Source: an uncultured Methanomassiliicoccales archaeon
GTDB lineage: Archaea; Thermoplasmatota; Thermoplasmata; Methanomassiliicoccales; Methanomethylophilaceae
NCBI GenBank assembly: GCA_949298875.1
Contig: CASFYI010000033.1
Coordinates: 1-64,000, forward strand
DNA length: 64,000 bases
Direction: 5' to 3'
Position numbers and translations under genes: made by a program. The notes under the pieces were generated by a model, which searched no databases, had not been told where the DNA came from, and worked only from the letters and a program-made list of their open reading frames with translations. Below are positions 49,341 through 56,206 of the stretch, in pieces; the stretch's first letter is position 1; the number at the start of each line of letters is the position of its first letter.

Positions 49341-51110
49341 ATGTCATTCATGTCTGATTTCGAGGATCAGGTCCGCTCCGCGGTGTCCGGCGCCCTTGAG
49401 GCCGCCGGCGCGGGCGGTCTCGACTTCACGGTGGAGTTGCCCTCCGTCGAGGGGGCGGATCTCGCCGTGCCCTGCTTCACGATGTCCAAGGCCCTCAGGA
49501 AGGCCCCGGCCGCCATCGCGGAGGACCTGGCTTCCAGGATACAGCCGTCCGGGCTCATCGCATCCGTCGGCGCAGTCAACGGCTATCTGAACTTCGCCGT
49601 CGACACCGCGCCCATGGTCAGGGGCGTGCTCGACGAGATCCTCAGGTGCGGGCCGTGCTACGGCTCCGCCCCCGCCTCCGGGCTCAGGGTGAACGTGGAG
49701 CACACCTCCACCAACCCCACCGGCCCCATCCATGTGGGTCGCGCCAGGAACCCCGTCATCGGGGACACCCTGGCCAGATGCCTGAGGAGGTGCGGCCACG
49801 AGGTCACCACCGAGTACTACGTCAACGACGTCGGCAAGCAGGTTGTCATCCTCACATGGGGCGTCATGAACGTCTCCGACGAGGAGGCGGAGGCCGAGAG
49901 GGAGGAGCACGCCAAGGCGTCCGGGCACGAGAAGGAGCGCGACAAGACCGATCACAGGCTCGTCGCCAAGTACCGTGTCGCCAACAGGCGCATGGAGTCC
50001 GACCCCGAGGTCCAGGCCCAGATCGCCGATATGATGAGGAGGTTCGAGGCCGGGGACGCCGAGGTCATCGGCAACGTCAGGAAGGTCGCCGAGGCCATGC
50101 TCGACGGTCTACGCGAGACCCTCGCCACCATCAACGTCACCCTGGACAGGTACACCTGGGAGTCCCGCTACATAGAGGACGGCTCCGCCAGGGACGTGGT
50201 CTCCAGGCTCAAGGCCTCCGAGTACGCAGGCGAGACCGAGGACGGCGCGTGCTACGTCGATCTGAAGGACTTCGGCATCCAGGGGAAGAACACCAAGTTC
50301 ACCTTCACCCGCTCCGACGGGACCACCCTGTACACCACCCGCGACCTCGCCTACCACATCGACAAGTTCACCCGCTCCGACCGCGTCATAGACGTCCTCG
50401 GAGAGGACCAGAAGCTCGGCTCCCAGCAGCTCTGCGCCGCGCTGAGGATCCTCGGCGAGGAGGGCGTCCCCGAGCCTCTGTTCTACTCGTTCGTCTCCCT
50501 CCCCGAGGGGAAGATGTCCACCAGGAAGGGTGTCGTCGTCTATCTCGACGATCTCATCGACGAGGCTGTGGAGCACGCCTACCAGGAGATCAGATCCAGG
50601 ACCGAGGTCCGCGGATCCGACATGAGCGAGGAGCGCATGAGGGAGATCGCCCGCATCGTGGGCATCGGCGCCATCAGGTACAACATCGTCAGGGTCCAGC
50701 CGGAGAAGCAGTTCGTCTTCAAGTGGAGCGAGGCTCTGAACTTCGACGGGAACTCCGGACCGTACCTGCAGTACGTCCACGCCAGGGCCTGCAGCATGCT
50801 GAGGAAGGCCGGCGACTTCACCCGCGACACCGACCCGTCCAAGCTGGACGACAGGTTCGAGGTCAATCTGGTGAAGACGCTCGCCAGGTACTCCGAGGTG
50901 CTCAAGGCGGCCGGCGACGGCAAGAAGATCCACATGCTTCCCGCCTACGGTCACGACGTGGCCGTGGCGTTCAACCAGTTCTACGCCTCCGTGTCCGTCC
51001 TGGACTCCGGTCCGCGCAGGGACGCCAGGCTCACCCTGGTGGAGTGCGCCAGGGACGTCATGGCCGATGTGCTGGACTGCCTGGGCATGGGCGCGCCCGA
51101 GGAGATGTGA
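49341..51110 (+). CDS. argS: Arginyl-tRNA synthetase
   Basis: 589 residues, class I. N-terminal Add-1 domain, VEHTSTNPTGPIHVGRARN (HIGH equivalent HVGR, about residues 120-127), YYVNDVGKQV, LPEGKMSTRKG (KMSK equivalent) and the C-terminal DALR domain ending LDCLGMGAPEEM. Start ATG 49341 follows TGAGGTG with the prf1 stop embedded. The GNAT gene starts 2 nt after its stop. Confidence 0.97.
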   Translation: MSFMSDFEDQVRSAVSGALEAAGAGGLDFTVELPSVEGADLAVPCFTMSKALRKAPAAIAEDLASRIQPSGLIASVGAVNGYLNFAVDTAPMVRGVLDEILRCGPCYGSAPASGLRVNVEHTSTNPTGPIHVGRARNPVIGDTLARCLRRCGHEVTTEYYVNDVGKQVVILTWGVMNVSDEEAEAEREEHAKASGHEKERDKTDHRLVAKYRVANRRMESDPEVQAQIADMMRRFEAGDAEVIGNVRKVAEAMLDGLRETLATINVTLDRYTWESRYIEDGSARDVVSRLKASEYAGETEDGACYVDLKDFGIQGKNTKFTFTRSDGTTLYTTRDLAYHIDKFTRSDRVIDVLGEDQKLGSQQLCAALRILGEEGVPEPLFYSFVSLPEGKMSTRKGVVVYLDDLIDEAVEHAYQEIRSRTEVRGSDMSEERMREIARIVGIGAIRYNIVRVQPEKQFVFKWSEALNFDGNSGPYLQYVHARACSMLRKAGDFTRDTDPSKLDDRFEVNLVKTLARYSEVLKAAGDGKKIHMLPAYGHDVAVAFNQFYASVSVLDSGPRRDARLTLVECARDVMADVLDCLGMGAPEEM

Positions 51111-51112
51111 GC

Positions 51113-51610
51113 ATGGAGATCCGCCCGCTGAAGGTGCGCGATATCGAGAAGGTCCGCGAGCTGGAGCTCTCGTGCATACGCGAGTACTTCGCCGAGACCC
51201 TTGAGAACCGGTGGGAGGACCTCCCGCAGGACTGGAAGGACAACCTCGGCGCCAGCAGCAGGAACCACTTCAAGGCGTACCTCGAGAGCGGGCTCAGCCT
51301 CGTGGCCGTGGAGGACGACGAGATCGTCGGCTTCATCTTTGCCCAGATGCTCCATCACATCTGCGACGAGGACAACCTCCTCTGGATCGAGAACATGGGC
51401 GTGCACCCGTACTTCCGCAGGAACATGATCGGCATCAGGCTCCTGCGGGAGTGCGTCCGCCTGGGCAGGGAGCAGGGTGCCGCGGTAGCGCATGCGATGA
51501 TCCAGCCGGACAACAAGGCATCCATCCTGATGTTCAAGGACCTGGGCTTCTTCATGGACAGGCGCGAGGTCGCGCTCCTGGACCTGAGGGACCCCAAGCT
51601 GAGACTCTGA
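51113..51610 (+). CDS. GNAT-family N-acetyltransferase
   Basis: 165 residues. Starts MEIRPLKVRDIEKVRELE. Motif A region reads IENMGVHPYFRRNMIGIRLLRECVRLGREQG, the acetyl-CoA binding site, and ends in QPDNKASILMFKDLGFFMDRREV, as in RimI-like enzymes. Substrate not evident; protein N-terminal or side-chain acetylation is possible. Cotranscribed with prf1 and argS. Confidence 0.9.
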   Translation: MEIRPLKVRDIEKVRELELSCIREYFAETLENRWEDLPQDWKDNLGASSRNHFKAYLESGLSLVAVEDDEIVGFIFAQMLHHICDEDNLLWIENMGVHPYFRRNMIGIRLLRECVRLGREQGAAVAHAMIQPDNKASILMFKDLGFFMDRREVALLDLRDPKLRL

Positions 51611-51687
51611 GGGGCGACCCTCCAAACCCCTTTTTCTCTCCACATTTCCAGCGTATGTGCATCCGTACGATTACACTACATAACTAA

Positions 51688-51728
51688 ATTCATACATGAA
51701 TACTTGCACTAACCTGAATCTATTTAAT
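51688..51728 (+). promoter_or_regulatory. Palindrome and TATA box of the 51751-53069 module
   Basis: ATTCAT-AC-ATGAAT (51688-51701) lies 19 bp upstream of TATTTAAT (51721-51728). The TATA box is about 26 bp above the ATG at 51751, predicting a leaderless mRNA. The region is markedly AT-rich for this genome. Confidence 0.5.
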
Positions 51729-51750
51729 CTACGATGACGGATTAGAACCC

Positions 51751-52056
51751 ATGTGCGATGAAGGGGGTGACGCCGTGGCCGAGAGGAAATGCGAGTTCCA
51801 TGGGGTGCTGGACGATGTCGATGTGATTCTGCACTACAGGGATGGGGCCCTTCTTCTCGATTCGGATGATCCTGTTCAAATCCAGAGGCTGCTGAGCATA
51901 GGGTATCTGAAGGTTCTGCAGTATACTGGGGGAAAGCCGTTTCTCAAGGCGACCCGCATGGGTATGATGCGTACAAGGGTCATGAGACGTCTCAGTCCCG
52001 AAGATGAGAGATGGTTGGAAGACGAAGTGAGATACCTGAAGTACGGGTTGAGATGA
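51751..52056 (+). CDS. Hypothetical protein, first gene of an unknown two-gene module
   Basis: 101 residues, no family recognised. N-terminal strands (CEFHGVLDDVDVILHYRDGALLLDS) and a basic helical C-terminus (MRTRVMRRLSPEDERWLEDEVRYLKYG). It has no signal peptide or membrane helix. Its codon use is less G/C-biased than that of neighbours, suggesting acquisition. It overlaps the next gene by 4 nt (ATGA), so the two products are probably made together. Confidence 0.6.
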   Translation: MCDEGGDAVAERKCEFHGVLDDVDVILHYRDGALLLDSDDPVQIQRLLSIGYLKVLQYTGGKPFLKATRMGMMRTRVMRRLSPEDERWLEDEVRYLKYGLR

Positions 52057-53069
52057 CAGTCAGAGCATTCGGCTGGATATCTCACCTGTCGGATTCCATC
52101 GATCCAGGGATCGACATATCTCTGGATCAGTGCGATGGTTCTGACGTGAGCGGGTCACTCGGTTTTCCTCTCACGGGGGATCCGAAGAAGGAGGGGATCA
52201 GTATGATCATCACTCCGATTTCGTTCGAGATGCCTCTGAGGTTCCGCATGGATATTCGTCAAGGTGGTGAATCTATCAGAGTCAACGCAGAGATAGATTC
52301 CTCGGGACTGATATCCCTCTTTTCAGAGACTTCCGATGGGTGTGACGAGGATATCCTGTTCCAGGCGTTCATGGCATTGAGGGATGGCCTTTCGTCGTCA
52401 ACATCTTCTTTGCCAGACGATGATGGTTCGGATCCTGCCGATTGGATGGGTCCGGTGTATTCTGATAACAGGGAAGATGCGATTCGTGAGATTGAGAGGA
52501 GGTTCCTTTGGGATTCCAAGAATAAGCTTATGGAGATGAGTGAAGGGATACCGTCCCAATCCGTCATGAGTAACATCGAGTCTATGTTGCTGGTCCACCC
52601 ATTGTTCATGAGCAAATTGGAACGCATCGGCGGTACACCGATGTCATCCGGAGAACTCGATAGATTGGACGATATGCTCTCCGCATCAGGCTTCTACGGA
52701 ATAGTCTCCGTATCTGGAAGGAAGGAGGTAACGGCTCTCCGCAAGGATATAGAAGGAAGGATTGATGAGCATCACAGGCTGATGTCCTACCTCTATTCGG
52801 CATCGATCCAACAGATACGCTATGGCATGAACTTCTGTCGCATCATGCATGGTGAGATGGAATCAAAGGAATCATCGGCAGTACTGATGAACTATGCGGC
52901 AGCAATCGAGGATGCATACTCGTCATACCGCGATGAGGAGTCACATTCCGCCAGCAAGGTTGCGGAGAGGTCCGGGTCATACGCTCTCGAGAACGCCCAG
53001 ATGACGAAGGTGCTGACCTACGCGGTCATCGTACTGACGGTGACGTCGGTGGTGGCCGCGCTGGTGTGA
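52053..53069 (+). CDS. Hypothetical C-terminally anchored membrane protein
   Basis: 338 residues, no family recognised. A soluble body of about 315 residues, with an acidic Ser/Asp-rich linker (about 112-126, SSSTSSLPDDDGSDPADW) and a mostly helical second half, is followed by one hydrophobic segment at the very C-terminus (VLTYAVIVLTVTSVVAALV). That makes it tail-anchored with the body in the cytoplasm. AT-richer than its neighbours. Coupled to the small protein upstream. A hairpin follows. Confidence 0.65.
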   Translation: MTVRAFGWISHLSDSIDPGIDISLDQCDGSDVSGSLGFPLTGDPKKEGISMIITPISFEMPLRFRMDIRQGGESIRVNAEIDSSGLISLFSETSDGCDEDILFQAFMALRDGLSSSTSSLPDDDGSDPADWMGPVYSDNREDAIREIERRFLWDSKNKLMEMSEGIPSQSVMSNIESMLLVHPLFMSKLERIGGTPMSSGELDRLDDMLSASGFYGIVSVSGRKEVTALRKDIEGRIDEHHRLMSYLYSASIQQIRYGMNFCRIMHGEMESKESSAVLMNYAAAIEDAYSSYRDEESHSASKVAERSGSYALENAQMTKVLTYAVIVLTVTSVVAALV

Positions 53070-53076
53070 GTCCCGA

Positions 53077-53097
53077 CCCCTCCAGAAGACGGAGGGG
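53077..53097. terminator. Hairpin between convergent genes
   Basis: CCCCTCC (53077-53083) pairs with GGAGGGG (53091-53097) in the 45-bp gap before the convergent membrane protein gene. Confidence 0.55.
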
Positions 53098-53114
53098 CCG
53101 GTAGGGGGTTTCAA

Positions 53115-53918
53115 TCACTCTTCCTTGTTCTTCTTCCTCTTCTCCGCGAGGTATCTCTCCCTCTCGGTGAGGCCGGTGGACTTCTTCTCGGCCTTCTGGG
53201 CCTTCTTCTGGGCTTCGAGCTCCTCGAAGGTCATCTTTGGCTTCTCCTCCTTCGCCTTCGCGGGCTCGGGGGTTTCCGCCTTCCTCTCGCCGCCGGTGTA
53301 CTTCCTCCTCTCGGTGGTCTTGGCGGCGGGCTTCTCCTTCTTCTGCTTCTTCTCAGCCTTCTCGGCCATATCGGCCTTCCTCTGGGCCTCGAGCTCCTCG
53401 AAGGTCATCTCGGGCTTGTTCTTGGGGGTGTCGCGGATCTTCAGGTAGGCGAAGATCGCGATGACGATGACCACGACGGCGATGACCGCGTAGGTCGCCC
53501 AGTTGGAGAGGAGGTTCTTGGAGACCTCGACTGAGAGGTTGAACGCGTTCGATCCGTCGAACTGTCCCGCGGGGGTGCATTCGACGCGGAGCAGGTGGCT
53601 GCCGACGGCCTTGAAGTCGGGCATGTCGACGGTGACCTCGGTGACGGAGTTGGCCGCCACGCGGACGCCCTCGAGGGTAGCCACCACGTCGTCGCCCTCG
53701 TACACGGTCACGTCCATGGTGAACGATCCGTCCAGGTTGTTCACGGAGAACCTGATGTAGCCTCCGTCCATGTTGTCGAAGTCCCAGCTGACCTGTCCCT
53801 CGCCGTTGTCGATGACCGCCACGGCGTCAGCGTCGTCCGCGGCGAAGGGCACGATGGTCAGGGCCAGGAGGACGACGGCCAGGACCGCAATCCTTGACGA
53901 TTTCATGCTACCACTCAT
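53115..53918 (-). CDS. Secreted-domain membrane protein with repeated charged cytoplasmic tail
   Basis: 267 residues. Signal peptide at about 5-33 (VLAVVLLALTIVPFAADDADA), an extracytoplasmic Ig-like/CARDB-like beta domain (about 35-130), a membrane helix (about 140-160, TYAVIAVVVIVIAIFAYL), and a Lys/Glu-rich tail containing two copies of PxMTFEELEAQxKA (about 169 and 228). The function is unknown; the tail could bind a partner through the repeated motif. ATG 53918 overlaps the purP stop as ATGA; ATG 53906 is the alternative. Confidence 0.75.
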   Translation of the reverse strand: MSGSMKSSRIAVLAVVLLALTIVPFAADDADAVAVIDNGEGQVSWDFDNMDGGYIRFSVNNLDGSFTMDVTVYEGDDVVATLEGVRVAANSVTEVTVDMPDFKAVGSHLLRVECTPAGQFDGSNAFNLSVEVSKNLLSNWATYAVIAVVVIVIAIFAYLKIRDTPKNKPEMTFEELEAQRKADMAEKAEKKQKKEKPAAKTTERRKYTGGERKAETPEPAKAKEEKPKMTFEELEAQKKAQKAEKKSTGLTERERYLAEKRKKNKEE

Positions 53919-55072
53919 GTGACGATCTCGTCCGTGCGCTCCTGCTCTATGGCCTCGCGGACCATCTTGGCGAGCCTCCTGCCGGAGGACATGTTGGTCC
54001 TCCAGAGGGTGTTGCCGTACGGGTGTCCGACGGACATGTGCACGTTGGTGCCTCCGCCGATGCGGGGCGCGACATCGTAGATGTGGAAGTGCAGGTCCTT
54101 GTCGACGCAGGTCTGCAGGCAGAACGGTCCGATGATGCCGGGGTCGTAGAACTTCTTGGTGGCCGCGACGTACTTCTCCGCGAGCTCGAACGCCTTGTCC
54201 AGGAGGGACTCCCTCATGGTGGCGGAGTTGTGTCCGCAGACGGTGTACTCGGGGATGATGCCGTCGTCCTCCAGCTCGACCTGCTGCTTGGCGGGGAGCC
54301 TGACGTAGCCGTCGAGGGAGCTCTCGAACCTCCAGTCGATTCCGAGGAGCTCGACCCTCTCGCCCTTCTCCTCGAGCGGGTTGTAGAAGAAGTCCAGGTT
54401 GAACACGGGTCCGATGATGTACTTCTCCATCCTGGCGTGCTGCAGGAAGTCCGGTTCGAGGACGTTCTGGGCGATGAGCTCCTGGGACTTCTGGACGAAC
54501 TGGTCGTAGTCCTTGGCGGTGAAGAATCCCCTCTCGAGCTTCTTGACCTTGTGGTGGACCTTGATGATCGTGAGTCCGTCGATGTCCTCCGGCTTGTCGA
54601 CCTTCTTGGGGTAGGGCATGCCGGCCTGCTCGAGGAGCCAGTAGTAGTCACGGTCCCCGCCGCGCTCCTCGGAGCGGAGCAGGTTCCTGCTGCCGACCAT
54701 CGGGACGGCGAAGTCGTCCTCCACGGCGTCGATGCTGCAGTAGGACGTGAACGAGCGGTTGGGGACGAAGAGTGCGTTCCTGGCCATGATGTCGTTCTGG
54801 ATCTCCGGCTGCAGGATCTGGTCGAACTTGTCCAGCATCAGGGCGTCGTCGACCACTCCGCGGACCAGGTTCCCGGAGGCGTCCCTCTGGGCCCTGAAGT
54901 ACCTGGAGAAGGAGGCGTCCCTGCCCTTCTGGCAGACGGCCACGGTCCTGAATCCCTCCGTCACGGCACCCTCGCAGGTGTCGAGGGCGGAGTGGGAGGC
55001 GAGGACCCCGATCTTGGCGTCCTTGAGATCGTATTTCTCAAGGTTGCCGAGAACAACGTCTCTGTCTATCAT
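53915..55072 (-). CDS. purP: Formate-dependent AICAR ligase PurP
   Basis: 385 residues, ATP-grasp fold. Makes FAICAR from AICAR, formate and ATP, the archaeal alternative to PurH. Motifs: IGVLASHSALDTCEGAVTEGFRTVAVCQKGRD, the PMVGSRNLLRSEE core, IIKVHHKVKKLERGFFTAKDYDQF, FNLDFFYNPLEEKGERVELLGID and DVAPRIGGGTNVHM. The start MIDRDVVLG is clear. Its stop is coupled to an apparently unrelated membrane protein. The tRNA-Gln gene lies 132 bp upstream on the same strand. Confidence 0.95.
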   Translation of the reverse strand: MIDRDVVLGNLEKYDLKDAKIGVLASHSALDTCEGAVTEGFRTVAVCQKGRDASFSRYFRAQRDASGNLVRGVVDDALMLDKFDQILQPEIQNDIMARNALFVPNRSFTSYCSIDAVEDDFAVPMVGSRNLLRSEERGGDRDYYWLLEQAGMPYPKKVDKPEDIDGLTIIKVHHKVKKLERGFFTAKDYDQFVQKSQELIAQNVLEPDFLQHARMEKYIIGPVFNLDFFYNPLEEKGERVELLGIDWRFESSLDGYVRLPAKQQVELEDDGIIPEYTVCGHNSATMRESLLDKAFELAEKYVAATKKFYDPGIIGPFCLQTCVDKDLHFHIYDVAPRIGGGTNVHMSVGHPYGNTLWRTNMSSGRRLAKMVREAIEQERTDEIVT

Positions 55073-55203
55073 GATAAACCTCTTGGACGGACGATGGGGC
55101 AGACAGTATATTATGGGTGTCTCCGAGGATGCTGGCCCGACGTCGGGAACGGTCCGAGGGCAGACGGAGCGGTCGCTGTCGGAGTATGTGTTGGAGAAGG
55201 AAA

Positions 55204-55279
55204 TGGTAGCCTCGCTCAGATTCGAACTGAGGTCGCAGGATCCAGAGTCCCGCATGATTGACCGCTACACTACGAGGCT
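55204..55279 (-). tRNA. tRNA-Gln (CTG), CCA encoded
   Basis: Minus strand, 76 nt: acceptor AGCCTCG pairs with CGAGGCT, discriminator A, encoded CCA. The anticodon stem CGGGA/TCCTG closes a 7-nt loop CTCTGGA with anticodon CTG (55243-55245). T-arm GTTCGAATC. The A1-U72 pair is the archaeal tRNA-Gln identity element used by GatDE. No intron. Confidence 0.93.
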
Positions 55280-55466
55280 GTTGAATCCCCGATTTACTTA
55301 TCCTTCTTAAAGGTATCCTTTGCGTTCCTGGATGTCGGCCGTCTCCGTAGGGGATGGAAACATGTCGGCAAGCACGTAGGCGGGACTCGAGGGGCGATCC
55401 CCAAGCGGAACGGGACAGAAATATGAAGGTGGTTTGCGGGGCGGGACGGACCCGCCCCGGGTGGAA
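55280..55466. other. Intergenic region between tRNA-Gln and adk
   Basis: About 190 bp with no coding signal. The part next to the tRNA contains AT-rich GATAAGTAAATC (minus strand, about 55296-55307), a likely tRNA promoter. The rest is G/C-rich, with GCGGGGCGGGACGGACCCGCCCCG-like pairing near the adk stop that may be its terminator. Confidence 0.45.
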
Positions 55467-56093
55467 TCACTGGACGGCCTTCTCGACCTGGGCGTAGATC
55501 TCGTCGATGCTTCCGACGCCCTTGATGGTCACGAGGACGCCCTTCTTCTCGTAGTATCCGATGAGGGGCATGGTGTTCTCGCGGTAGACCTTGAGCCTGT
55601 TGGCGACGGTCTCCTCCTTGTCGTCGTCCCTCTGGTAGAGCTTGGCGCCGCACTTGTCGCAGACGCCCTCGGCCTTCGGAGGGTTGTAGATCAGGTGGTA
55701 GACGGCGTTGCAGTCGGGGCAGGAGCGCCTCTTGGTGAGCCTGTTGATGAGCTCCTCGTCGGGGACGTCCAGGTTCAGCGCCAGGTCGACCTGCAGCTGC
55801 TGGTCGAGCGCGTCCGCCTGTTCGACGGTCCTGGGGAATCCGTCGAGGATGACACCTCCCTCGGCCTGGGCGATCTTCTCCTTCATGAGGCCGATGATCA
55901 GGTCGTTGGGGACGAGGGCTCCGGAGTCCATGTAGGTCTTGGCCTTCTTCCCGAGCTCGGTGCCGTTCCTGACGGCCTCGCGGAGCATGTCGCCGGTGGA
56001 CAGCCTGACGTATCCGAGCTTCTCGCTGAGCATCTCTCCCTGGGTACCCTTCCCGGATCCCGGGGGTCCGAGCAGAACAATGACGGATTTCAT
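55467..56093 (-). CDS. adk: Adenylate kinase, zinc-LID bacterial type
   Basis: 208 residues. P-loop LLGPPGSGKGTQGE (about residues 7-20), GFPRTVEQADALD, and a LID with four cysteines (CPDCNAVYHLIYN, then VCDKCGAKLYQRDDD) that should bind zinc. Interconverts AMP, ADP and ATP. In many euryarchaea it sits beside secY; here it stands alone. The start MKSVIVLLG is chosen over an upstream ATG at 56114. Confidence 0.96.
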   Translation of the reverse strand: MKSVIVLLGPPGSGKGTQGEMLSEKLGYVRLSTGDMLREAVRNGTELGKKAKTYMDSGALVPNDLIIGLMKEKIAQAEGGVILDGFPRTVEQADALDQQLQVDLALNLDVPDEELINRLTKRRSCPDCNAVYHLIYNPPKAEGVCDKCGAKLYQRDDDKEETVANRLKVYRENTMPLIGYYEKKGVLVTIKGVGSIDEIYAQVEKAVQ

Positions 56094-56151
56094 GAGCCAG
56101 GGCAGAGCGTCCACTTATTAAAGGTGGCGTCGGGCGCCTGGCTGTAGGCAC

Positions 56152-56159
56152 ACCTTATA
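56152..56159 (+). promoter_or_regulatory. TATA box of the hydantoinase/oxoprolinase-like gene
   Basis: CCTTATAATTAG region, about 50 bp before the ATG at 56207. A separate TTAATAAG element on the minus strand (about 56114-56121) serves adk. Confidence 0.5.
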
Positions 56160-56206
56160 ATTAGTCTCCAACGGGATACACGGCCAGACATACCGGAAGC
56201 GGTCTC

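Noticed and set aside
49646-51112. Long frame running through argS into the GNAT gene.
   Set aside because: Shadow of argS in another frame with low-complexity composition; the GNAT protein starts at 51113 with a typical N-terminus.
55204-55279. Reading the tRNA as tRNA-Glu or with a 9-nt anticodon loop.
   Set aside because: Starting the acceptor stem one base earlier (A1) gives a 7-bp stem, discriminator plus CCA, and a 7-nt loop with CTG, so tRNA-Gln is the consistent fold.
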